From the NCBI GenBank assembly GCA_948474755.1, contig CAOLHI010001313.1:337758-401757 (forward strand): a stretch of DNA of 64,000 nt. Direction: 5' to 3'. Source of the DNA: Ctenosaura bakeri (Eukaryota > Chordata > Lepidosauria > Squamata > Iguanidae). The position numbers were made by a program, and so were the translations under genes. Numbering within the stretch: the first letter of the stretch is position 1; each line of letters starts with the position of its first letter. Shown one piece after another: positions 48,369 through 57,577 of the stretch. The notes under the pieces were generated by a model that did not search any database, was not told where the DNA came from, and worked only from the letters and a program-made list of their open reading frames with translations.

Positions 48369-48729
48369 GAAATTCAAAGTCCTGGATATGGTAGCAACAG
48401 AAAAGCTAACTTTTTCACTTAAAAATAAGCCAATCCAGGGCATTGAAAGAGAATGGCGAGAGGTATTGAATTGGATAAAATAGTAAGATAGGGGAAAAGA
48501 AAGAAAGACTGTGAGAAGGGTAAAAGACAAAATGAGGTGGTAAAAGATAAAATGTAAATAGTTAAATATAAGTTAAAAGTAATAGTTTGCAGCTGTAAAA
48601 CAGAGATAATGTATGGAATGGAATGTTAAACTCAGGTTCAGCTGGGAAAATTGATGTCTGGAAGCGGGGAGGAGAATTTTTATTCTTTTTCATTTAAAAT
48701 TTTAAATAAAAATTATTTTTTAAAAAACC
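48369..48729 (+). mobile_element. L1 LINE, 5'-truncated insertion with 17-bp target duplication
   Basis: The first part encodes the C-terminus of an L1 ORF2: a frame reads KFKVLDMVATEKLTFSLK followed by EREWREVLNWIK and a stop near 48483. A 3' untranslated region and an A/T-rich tail follow (AAATAAAAATTATTTTTTAA, ending near 48727). The 17-bp sequence AAACCATGCCATTCTTG occurs exactly at 48352-48368 and again at 48730-48746, the product of target-primed insertion. The duplication is perfect, so this is one of the younger insertions in the window. Confidence 0.93.
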
Positions 48730-48796
48730 AAACCATGCCATTCTTGAAGCTTATTTGCAAAACTGGGACTTGTGTATATATATGTGTGTGTATGTA

Positions 48797-49000
48797 GTTT
48801 CAAGTTGCCTGTTGTTGTCATTAATTTCATTAGGTTTTCTTAAACAAGGAATTATCACAGTGGATTTGCCGTTGCCTTCCCCTGAATATTGCCAACAGCA
48901 GCTGATATTCTCTGGAAGTCTCCCATCCATATAATGACCAGTGCTAATCCTACTTAGTCTTCAAGATCAATTGGGATCTGGTGCTTTAGGGGTGTTTAGT
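48797..49000 (-). mobile_element. 5S-rRNA-derived SINE (5S-Sauria type), antisense
   Basis: On the minus strand AGATCCCAATTGATCTTGAA, then GACTAAGTAGGATTAGCACT, TGGATGGGAGACTTCCAGAG and GAATATCAGCTGCTGTTGGC are degraded matches to the 5S rRNA control region (GATCTCGGAAGCTAAGCAGG, TGGATGGGAGACC). The Sauria-type body (GGGGAAGGCAACGGCAAATC) and a TATG-type tail at 48773-48797 follow. Confidence 0.82.
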
Positions 49001-49006
49001 CCAAAT

Positions 49007-49280
49007 GAAGACTTATTCTGCACAGAAATATTTTCTGCACAGAAAAAGCTGTTTCCTACACAAAAAATGCTGCTTTCCATGCAAATAAACCATGTGCAAA
49101 TTTCATGCATGTCATCAATTACAATTTTCTATGCTGTTTCTTATGCAGAAAATGCTGGATCTTTTTGCGCAAAACCACTATGTGCAGATTTTGCACAGAA
49201 TAAGTCCCAAACTGTGAAGATTTTTATTAGTCAAGGATTCTTCTCATTTTGATTTCTCAACATTCAAAAACCATGTTTTT
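49007..49280 (+). repeat. Unnamed dispersed repeat rich in TTCTGCACAGAAAA, copy D
   Basis: Successive blocks TTATTCTGCACAGAAATA, TTTTCTGCACAGAAAAAGCT, TTTCCTACACAAAAAATGCT and TTCTTATGCAGAAAATGCTG are followed by the family flank TTTTGCACAGAATAAGTCCC, AAACTGTGAAGA and GGATTCTTCTCATTTTGATT. It has the same order and the same 3' boundary region as copies A and C. Confidence 0.65.
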
Positions 49281-49332
49281 CAACTATTTTTCAGTCTCCG
49301 GTCCTTTCTCCTTTCCCTCCTTTCTAGGTTTT

Positions 49333-49362
49333 GTGTGTGTGTGTGTGTGTGTGTATGTGTAC
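49333..49362. repeat. GT microsatellite
   Basis: About a dozen GT units ending in TATGTGTAC. Confidence 0.95.
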
Positions 49363-49516
49363 AGGTATTATATAAACAGGACATACCTCTATATACTTTC
49401 ATGCTGAACCATCAATCCCTAGGGCCCAGCTGGGAACGGGTGGAGGCAGATGTTCAGGGTTTAAAACTGTCATACATAAAAATGCTCTTCTCTTCATCCA
49501 GCAGTGCTCAGTCTGA

Positions 49517-50004
49517 GGCCCTTTCCACATGAGGAAGTTAAAATGGGCCAAGGCAGCCTGTCACGGAGGTCATCTGCACCTTGGATCGGACTAGGTTCAG
49601 ACTACTTACCTTAGTTCCGCACCTTAGTCTGATCCAAAACACTCCTAAGTGGTCCTCCAGTGTGCTAAGTGAAGACTGGAAAAATCCGGTCTTTCAATCC
49701 TCTGGAGCACGCCATTTTGTACCTGTTCACTTGTGTAGATGCGCAGGCTTACACCTGTGATCAGCGGAGGGCGGTTTGTGGGCGTGGTCAGCGCCAGTGG
49801 TTGGTCCGGACCCACGAAGAACAGGAAGCTGCCATTTTCAGCCTCAGCAGTGTGTATCTACGGACCTCACACTGCTCTGATTCGCCCTGCAACAAAAGAG
49901 GAGCCCTGCAGAAGGGCTTAAGGGAGAGTCTGTGTTGCTTCAAAGAGAGAAGAACTGGTAAGTAATGGCACAGAGAAATTTACTCGCCTTGTGCGGAAAG
50001 GGCC
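49517..50004. mobile_element. Non-autonomous DNA transposon, GGCCCTTTCC termini
   Basis: GGCCCTTTCCACATGAGG on the left and CTTGTGCGGAAAGGGCC on the right are inverted repeats, with TGA on both sides (49514-49516 and 50005-50007). The interior is the reverse complement of the element at 36739 in several blocks (AGTCTGATCCAAAACACTCC, CTTTCAATCC, GCGCAGGCTTACACCTG, GGGCGTGGTCAGCGCC). Frames inside it are not transposase-like. Confidence 0.83.
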
Positions 50005-50204
50005 TGAGATTCATCTCCTTGCCTGGAGACCTGGAGAAACAGAGCAGTTCCCTGAGATTTCAGGTAGTACCTTGAGGCCTGGCAACCTTGTATTGCGTAC
50101 AAAGCTGATATGTCTGAACCAGAACTGAGCTTTGGAGTTTGGCCTCTGTAGTTTAGCAGAAAAAACAAACAAACGAGCCGACTGCCTCCTGACCAAAATA
50201 CAAA

Positions 50205-50340
50205 AGCAGGAATGGCTAATAACTTTATTGAACCGCTAACATATCCTTAAGAGGGTGAACTTCCTAGTCCTCTTCATCAGGCTGGGCATGGGTTTTCTGG
50301 TGAAGAGTTCTGGAGGCCTCAAAGCCATATTTTTTTTAAA
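50205..50340 (-). repeat. Repeat 3' end with CCTGATGAAG motif
   Basis: On the minus strand CCTGATGAAGAGGACTAGG is followed by a CCCTCTT segment that could pair with AAGAGG. GGTTCAATAAAGTTATTAGC, a polyadenylation signal, lies about 50 bp later. The layout (CTGATGAAG, small hairpin, then AATAAAG) is shared with 55330-55440, but the sequences differ. The family is not identified; a Penelope-like 3' end is one possibility. Confidence 0.4.
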
Positions 50341-51615
50341 ATAATAATTGTACTGGTCCAGTAAAGATATTCCCTAACTATGTGTTTGTAACTTCACAGG
50401 CTGCTTCAGCAAAATCTTGATTGGGCTTCAGCTCTAATAATCAGAATCAGAAATGCTGGCCTTCAGCATTATTTTCTCACATTATTTCTATGCACTTGAG
50501 ATATGCATAGAAAGGTTTTTTTTTTTCTTTTATCTAGAATGACAAATTTGTAGAAATTATGTTCCCTAATGACTCACTAATTATATTCCACCCCACCACC
50601 AGGTTCCTCTTCTCTCTTATAACTGCTCGCTCATTCAGCCTACATAGTCACCAGCTCAGCAGTAAGATTCAGCTCAGTTCCTGGAGGCTTCCTCCTTCTC
50701 TTCATCACCAGGCATTTACATTTTCAACTTAGTATTCGGAGGAAAGAATGACTAGGTCAGCAGGATTCAGGTGGCTGTAATTATGTGAGGGGAGAGGGGT
50801 GGGCATACAGAGCAGGACAGCTTCATTCTCTATCATTTGCCTTGTAAAAAGCAGAGAGTGGCTCAGTTGTACTAAGGAAAAGGCCTGTTTTTGTTGTCGA
50901 TGTTGTTGTTCTTTTTATGGTTGGTTGCACTTGCATTTCAAAACAACAATTTAAAAGTGTGGCAATTTTTTACCCTGCTCTATGGGACCAAATTGCTGAC
51001 GTTAGATTATCAGTGGGGCTTTTATTGTCATGAATGAAACTTTGGCTGTTTTCCTTTCAGCCAATGTAGGAAGTGACAGAAATATAGGTGATGACATGGC
51101 AGGTGGGGTAAAATGGACATGAGTATTATGAGGCAAGAAGGAACAGTGAAAAATATCTCTTCAGGAGAGAAAGATGCCCTGCTGGCTCCTGAGCTGTTGG
51201 GCAGCTTTCTTCAGTGACAGACATGGCTTTTACTACCATCTCCTTGCTGCCACAATGCTTTGGTCCAAAAGAAGCGAACACTCGCAAGACCCTTGTGCTC
51301 TCTTTTTTACCTGTCTTCATTTTTCAAATTCTGGAACACATGGGAGGTAAAAGGAGACCCACTTGTGCTTGTAAGAAGAACAATAATCTGGGAGTCTGGG
51401 ATACCAGACAGTTTATCTACCCACCTAGAGTTCTTTATAGTATACCTAAGCCAGGGCTTGAGATAAAACTCCCAGAATCACCCAGCCAGTGATGGGATTC
51501 TAAGACCTGTAGTTCAGAAAAGTCCCATTTCCTGAATTGTGCTGCCATGCCAATCATCCAGCTCAGTCAGTGCACATGCCTTGGAAGGGATTTTAATTCC
51601 TCACTTCTCTTTGGC
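50341..51615. other. No recognised gene; possible small MITE remnant
   Basis: About 51455-51530 (AAACTCCCAGAATCACCCAG and CCTGTAGTTCAG) resembles the common CTCCCAGAATTCC-type MITE remnant seen at 54815. Nothing else identified. Confidence 0.4.
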
Positions 51616-51619
51616 TATC

Positions 51620-51795
51620 TTTCATGACTTGCAATGATGATTGACAAGTTACAATAATTAATTTATTTACTCTCTCACTTTCTGTCTAATATTGAACCCT
51701 AGGCAGCTCATAAAATAAATTAAAACAAAGTACAATTGAAATAATGGATTACATAAAGGTCAAAAACAATATTCAAATATGAAGATATTAAGGTA
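51620..51795. repeat. A-rich LINE 3' tail remnant
   Basis: TTATTTACTCTCTCACTTTC, ACCCTAGGCAGCTCATAAAA and then AAATTAAAACAAAGTACAAT resemble the tail of squamate non-LTR elements (compare 11520-11640). The LTR at 51800 is inserted in or at its end. Confidence 0.4.
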
Positions 51796-51799
51796 AAAT

Positions 51800-52802
51800 T
51801 GTTACACCCCAAAGTAATCCCAAGAGAGGACCCCTAAAATTGGGTTGATTCCCCCCAACCTGGGTATTGGTTAGCAAAGGTCAGTTGCAGTTAAAAACAA
51901 AATTGGTGTTGAATGGGAAATCCCTAAAAACAATACCATCTCCCTCTGCTGTATGGGAACGTAGACAACATCCTTTAGGCTAAAAGACTGACCTATTGTT
52001 CCAAGTCACGTATCTCTAGGCAGACACAATAGATTCGCTCCTGGACATTGTCACACCCCAAGCTACGTTGATGAACTGTGCTTAGCCAAACAAACAAAAC
52101 CTATCAATTCAGATTTTTAAACCTATCATGCACCTGGACTTCCCAGTAAGGAACAATACCGAGGAGGGGTCATGATATTTGCTTAACATTATATTCCGCA
52201 TTTATCACCCATTAACGGTACTTTGCTAGCCGATACCTGGCCTGAGGACAGAAATTGGCTATAAAAATCCCCACTTTTGGAGCCTCTTTGGAAAGCCTCC
52301 TAGACTGAACAGAGGGGCCCGTTTCACTGTTATCGAAGCCTCCCCTACAAGCCTCTCAGGTGCTGCTGAGAGCCAAATGCGATTCACATTCTTTCTCCTC
52401 CACGAGACCCCACTGCTACTATCCGTCCAGCCTGGGAACCAGCCTCCCCTTGATGCTTTACACCGAGCCTGCGCTAATCTTCTCCTTCTCCAAGGATGTC
52501 TAGACTAAGGTCCGTATGCCCTCTCTCTCCCACTTGGTTGCTTAATTTTCAACTTTATTTCTGTAGCCCTTGTATGATTGTAAGAATATTTGATAATGCA
52601 TGTGTGACCCCCTTTGTTAGTTTTAATAAAAACCATTTTAGATCATCCCCCTGACTCTTGCATGGTTCTGACCCTGTAGACATAGCGTTGAAGATCCCTT
52701 GCCCTGACCTCTCGCAAGTTTTACTGGGTAGTTCAGCTAATTCCTTAATTTTTGAAGCCGGGTTTGAGTGTCCTCAAGATACCCCCAATTTTCAGGGTAA
52801 TA
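51800..52802 (+). mobile_element. Solo LTR of a retrovirus-like element, copy 4
   Basis: A 1003-bp LTR starting TGTTACACCCC and ending TTTTCAGGGTAATA, with AAAT on both sides (51796-51799 and 52803-52806). The TATA box is GGCTATAAAAATCCCC near 52257-52272 and the polyadenylation signal TTTTAATAAAAACC near 52620-52633. Like copy 2 it has CCTGACTCTTGCATGGTTCT, GACCCTGTAGACATAGCGTT and GAAGATCCCTTGCC after that signal, showing common ancestry in the 3' part, but the 5' half differs. It has no internal region. Confidence 0.88.
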
Positions 52803-52819
52803 AAATGGTTAAAAAGATA

Positions 52820-52890
52820 GATGATGATGATGATGATGATAATAATAATAACAACAACAACAACAACACCAACACCACCAACAACACAAT
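52820..52890. repeat. Compound GAT/AAT/AAC microsatellite
   Basis: GAT units (52820-52840), then AAT, then AAC and ACC-interrupted units to about 52886. It has the same stepwise motif change as the microsatellite at 37612, and lies between an LTR edge and an L2 fragment, where it may have grown from the A-rich tail. Confidence 0.9.
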
Positions 52891-52899
52891 ATATCCCAA

Positions 52900-53075
52900 T
52901 TAATAGACCTACACCAATGTCCAGTTAATGGTCAAATCTTTGGTAAACCAAAAGATCTTTGAATTATTGTAGAAAAAGGACAGAGAAGGGGCTAGCCAAG
53001 CTTTTCATATAAGGGAGTTCCACAGCCAAGGAACAAAGAAAACTTTTTCCAGTGTCTTCACCAAACATATCCATG
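52900..53075 (-). pseudogene. L2 LINE RT C-terminal fragment, antisense
   Basis: The minus strand reads GKSFLCSLAVELPYMKSLAS, similar to the RSFxVAAPxLWNSLP block near the end of L2 RT, and then runs into the tail. Antisense hallmarks are GGGAGTTCCACAGCCAAGGA and TTTTTCCAGTGTCTTCACCA. Confidence 0.6.
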
Positions 53076-54812
53076 ATGATGGTGAGTGTGATGTCATTGA
53101 CTTGTATCAGGAAATGTTGATTAATTTATTGGTTGTACTTTAAAGTATAAGATAAAGAGATGTTGGAAGAGAGAAGAGAATGGAGTGTTAAAGTGAGTGT
53201 TGATTTGTGGAATTTTGAGTAGATTTGTATTTTGCTGGTGAATGACAGTTGGTGAAGGGCACTTAGATGGTTGGTTAGTGAGAGGTATGATTGGCCTATG
53301 TGAAGTGTGTGGAAGATTTATGGTTAAGCATCAACCAGGTTTAGGAATAAATTAATGGTTTTAAAGGGTCTGAGTTAGCTAAAGAGGAGTGAGAGACAGA
53401 GGGGTGGTGGTGCTTTAAATGTCTAATTATTGAATATAGAAAGATGGTGTTCAATTGGGATAGGAATGCTGAAGGAATTTAGACAGTTCCCACAGTTGTT
53501 ATCACATAAAGGGAACAAAAGGAAATCCTTAAGTTGTGACCAAAGCAGTGATCAGGGAAAGCTTTCACTCTTGGTAATCGCAGTAAGCACCATGGAAATC
53601 TTCACATGTGGTGGAGTAAGGAATAGAAATCCTGCATTTAACTACAGTGGTGAGATTTCCTGAGATAAATCCTCATAGTTGGTGCCAAGGGAAGAATTTC
53701 TAAAGAAGAAACCCTCACATTTGGTAGGATAAAGTTTGGAGAGCCCCACAGTAAGTCCAATAAAAAGCCCTTCCCCAAGGATCTTAAAACTCAGGCAGAG
53801 TCAAATCAGGAAATAAAATCTTTGAGATAGTCCAGACCCAAACCATCATCTCACCATATTGATGGATCAACCAAAAGTTGGGTCCTACTATCCAAAGCCA
53901 TAGTATTGTTTTATCAGGTGAATCTTCTATAATATGTAGAAAAATAGAGAGAAACCCACCTGTTTTCTAGCTAAGAAAACTTTTGCAAACTGGATTAAGA
54001 ATCCCTAGGAGGAAGTTTTTGTTTGCCTGTTGTTTGGTATACTGACTGTATCGAGTTAGTATAAAGTACCATCTGGAATCTGGTACATCTGGCAGGACTC
54101 CACTGAAAGGAAAAGCCATGTTCTATTGATATCCATAATTAAAACATCAAATAGAGTATTAGGCAGAATTTTAAAAAGACACTCTTTGTACCTTGTAATT
54201 AAATATACACATTAGCTTCTTCTTAATATGCTGTATACATCCGACCACATATTTGCCCAGCATTATTATCTCTTAGAAGATTCAAAAGGAAATTGAACTC
54301 AGTCACTGTGAGCCCTTGTAGGGAATGGCTGGCTATAAATCAAATCAAATGAATAAATAAATAGGTTCCCCTTTCCATGTGATTCCTATTCACTGGCAAC
54401 TGGCTTTCTTATCCATGGAGTTGTAAATCTAATATGGGTTTTAGTCTGAACTTTAAAGGAGTTCTCCAAAGGCTGAACCTGTTGGGGTGATAGGGTTCAG
54501 TAACTTGCATACTCCTTTAAGGTTATACTCCTTGTGTGTTTTTTTCTCAAATTTTAAACATCACAACTATTAAGAGACAAGCTCTAGGCATTCAGACATT
54601 CTGTGCACTCCTCTACCCCAGCTTCATTGGATCTTGGGGCCCTTTGGATCTTATCCTTCTCACCCTGTGTACATCCTGCAACTCCATAGAAGGGCTGAAA
54701 GCAACATCTTCACCACTTTTTCCTTCTTGGATTCATAAGAAGTCAAGAGTTCACCTTTCTGTGAATCCAAGACTCTGCCATCTTCATCTATTAATGGATC
54801 AGAGCTCGGGAA
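53076..54812. other. No recognised feature
   Basis: G/T-rich on the plus strand from 53150 to 53450. The 134-codon plus-strand frame starting at 54536 has no known domain and runs into the next repeat, so I do not call a gene. Confidence 0.45.
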
Positions 54813-54814
54813 AG

Positions 54815-54915
54815 TTAAAAGTAACTACTACTCCCAGAATTCCCAGCAAACAAAACTGGCAGCTGTGCTGGCTGGGAGATTTGGGAGCAGTAGTCCAAAC
54901 AGTAATGTTTCCAAC
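54815..54915. mobile_element. Short inverted-repeat MITE remnant
   Basis: ACTACTACTCCCAGAATTCC and CAGC on the left face GCTGGGAGATTTGGGAGCAG and TAGTCC on the right, an imperfect inverted repeat of about 22 bp around a CAGCTG-like centre. The CTCCCAGAATTCC motif is common in vertebrate hAT-type MITEs. Confidence 0.5.
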
Positions 54916-55134
54916 TTCTGGTATGGATTGTCCATTATGACTTCCGCCTCACCCAGTGCCTTGATGTATGACTTTTAAATACTTTCTGTATTTCTCTCTG
55001 TATTTGTCTAATTTTCACAAGCTATCGACAGCCCAGAAAAAACATATATTATTAGTATCAGTAGTGTTAGTATTTAGTGCTATGGCAAAGCTGTTTTCAG
55101 AACTGAATCCAAAAAGCACGAATTAGATTTAACC

Positions 55135-55440
55135 AATGCTGCCACTTCAAGAAGTCCAGTCCAGTCCACTGTTTCTGTGTGCATGAGTGCACATGAGAAT
55201 GTGTCCCCTATCAAGCAGACAAAGCAGCGGTGGCACCTTTTCCATCATAATAAAGTAACTGTTCTCTTCAGCTTGGTCCAAGCGCTACCACTGTGTTCTA
55301 TTAAGAATGCCACTTAGTCTGACCATCTTTGGCATCTTGGCCTGATGAAGAAACCAGTGAAGCTTTGAAAGCTTGTATGATGTATTTTGTACATTTTGGT
55401 TGGCCAATAAAGGCATCACTGTTTTGTAGATTTAGGGTTT
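55135..55440 (+). repeat. Repeat 3' end with CCTGATGAAG motif
   Basis: GGCCTGATGAAGAAACCAGT, GAAGCTTTGAAAGCTTGTAT and TTGGTTGGCCAATAAAGGCA, TCACTG are highly reminiscent of a widespread vertebrate retroelement 3' end. AAGCTTTGAAAGCTT is itself a near palindrome. A CTGATGA core followed by GAAA is also what a hammerhead ribozyme uses, but the stems are not convincing here. Confidence 0.45.
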
Positions 55441-55925
55441 TGTTGTATTATTCTGTCCAAGTGTCAGTAAGATTTGCCTTCCCTCCCTTCATAGACAGGG
55501 AATGAGAATGAGAAATACTTCACACTTCAGCCAATAGAGAGAGAGGCGTAAATAGCCATAAAAGACTGATCCATCTTACTTTCAGAGCCTTTCTGGAGAA
55601 GCTCTGTTCATGCTCTGAGATTGCAGTGTGGGATTGGGTGCTGGAAGGTACTGAATAGGACTGTTTGGTTGCAACTCACAATTAATGTCAGAGAAAACCT
55701 TTCTTCACCCATTTCAACGTACAGTAGTCTCATGGAGTATTATGGTAACTCAACATTGCTTGCAAATTTAACATGAGTAAGGAGAGATTTACAAGAAAAG
55801 ATGGAGACACATATAAAGATGCTCAAAAGATGTTTATTAGTTAATAAAGTCTAACATGCATTATTCTACTCTTGAGACCTTTTTCAGAGGCTGTATAAAA
55901 TCATTAAAGGACAACACATAAATGC
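55441..55925. other. No recognised feature
   Basis: Nothing supportable. Confidence 0.4.
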
Positions 55926-55926
55926 T

Positions 55927-56456
55927 GTATATCCTCATGTATAGGACTACTTTTTAACCCCCAAAAAACTTTTCAAAAGTTGGGGGTCGTCTTAGACGCC
56001 GGTCCAAACACCGGCCCCCACCGCTGAGGCAAGTCTCCTCTGCCGCCGCTGCCATCGCCTGCCCCAAAACAACTCCCCACCCTCCCCCGCCGCTGAGGCA
56101 ACTCTCCTCTGCTGCCATCGCAGCTCCCATGGGTTTATTGTCTTGTCCTTCTTTTAAGCTATAGAGTGAATTAGGAAAAGTTTAATCCACTTGCACTGTT
56201 TTATGTTTACATGTTTGATGACAAACAGCCTTATGTTTATAAGTGACCGTTTTCCTGCTAAGTACCTGCATGTCATAAGCCTTTGAATTAAAATTACCAT
56301 ATTGAAATCAAATCTGATGTTTTTTTAATTTTTATTTGGTGTGAGTTGGAAGAGGGGTGGTCTTATACAGCGAGTATATCCTAAACTCTATATTTTTACT
56401 GGAAAAGTTGGAGGTCGTCTTATACACCAGTCGTCCTATACATGAGGATATACGGG
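55927..56456. mobile_element. Inverted-repeat DNA element with GTATATCCTCATGTATAGGAC ends
   Basis: The left end TATATCCTCATGTATAGGAC is repeated inverted at the right end (GTCCTATACATGAGGATATA). Subterminal parts also pair: GTTGGGGGTCGTCTTAGAC on the left half and GTTGGAGGTCGTCTTATACA on the right half occur as direct copies. The interior has a GC-rich duplicated block (CACCGCTGAGGCAAGTCTCC and CGCCGCTGAGGCAACTCTCC). The TA-rich flanks hide any duplication. Confidence 0.72.
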
Positions 56457-57405
56457 GTATATCACATTATACAAAACTGTAGTTACATTGGTACCTTGGC
56501 CCATGGCCTGTACATATTCATCAAAGTATGATATTTTTGGACCAGGAACTCTCAGACCATTTACTAGACAAGTGAAAATGTGAGCAAAGGGTGAAGGAGT
56601 TCATTGGATTCCATTGGATGCTTACCAGTTTCTGCTTCCAGATTTAAGCCTGTAGCAACATTTTGGTGAAGGAAGCTTTTTCCATTGACTTCTGATAACT
56701 ATCTGGTCTGAGGGGCTAGTGAAAGGAAGTTAGTCTAAAGGCTCACCAGCCATGTTATTATGGCTCAACCAGGTGCTTCTTCTGCACACTCTTAAAGAAA
56801 ACAGAAAAATAGAGATCAATGAGCAGTCAGCCTGCTACTTGAAGCCAGTGTGGAGTCTCCCTTGTAAGACAGGCTGATGCATGTTCTTAAATTTCAGGGC
56901 AGGCAATAAGGTTTCTCAGTCAGTTGCAAACAAGATTTTCCTAAAATTTGGTTCCTTGTAAATGAGTCAAACCCTTTCTCTTTTATCCTGTACTTTCATC
57001 ATTATTCCTGATGTGTGAATATGTCTGTAGGGGAACCATGAACTAAGGTGTTAAGGGAATAATATGTCATGTGCTTTTGGGGGCTGCTGGTTTCCTTGTT
57101 AGCTGGGAAACAAATAGATTCCAGGTTTCAGTCTTAAACTTTAAGATCCAAGGTGCTGAGCCCTATCTTTGGACAGCTCCTTTAAAACTTCCATGTCAGA
57201 TTCAATACTTCTTTAATATGGGTTGACAGAGAAATAAGGGACCATGTGAACACAGGGAAACTTACTTTCTTAAACAAGAAGCACAAATTGTTCCAAAAGC
57301 AGATACAGCTAAATGGAACAAAACAATTCCAGTGACAAATCTTGGGAAGGAAAAAAAAGTGACAAGTTTTCTAGACTGAGGTTATCTAGTATTGATAAGG
57401 TCATA
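56457..57405. other. No recognised feature
   Basis: Nothing supportable. Confidence 0.45.
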
Positions 57406-57408
57406 ATC

Positions 57409-57577
57409 ATGGGGACATCAGAAGCTGCTCTATATTCAATCAGATTGTTGTTTCCATCTAGACCAATCCTGTAAACATTGGCTGGCTGGGGCTGTTTCCT
57501 GGCTAGAAATGCCAGGGATTGAATCGGGGACATTCTACATACAAAGGATGCACTCTGCTACTAAGCCATACTCTGTA
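57409..57577 (-). mobile_element. MIR-like SINE, antisense
   Basis: The minus strand reads GGCTTAGTAGCAGAGTGCAT (A-box side), then CCCCGATTCAATCCCTGGCA (B box GATTCAATCCC) and the core and tail ATTGGTCTAGATGGAAACAA, CAATCTGATTGAATATAGAG, CAGCTTCTGATGTCC. The last block matches the MIR-type ending TCAGTATAAGGCAGCTTCC. It is nearly full length, though old. Confidence 0.8.

Noticed and set aside
54536..54940. 134-codon plus-strand open frame
   Set aside because: No domain, and it reads into an inverted-repeat MITE remnant.
57480..57577. Possible tRNA gene on the minus strand
   Set aside because: B box present but no cloverleaf; the MIR-type core and tail follow.
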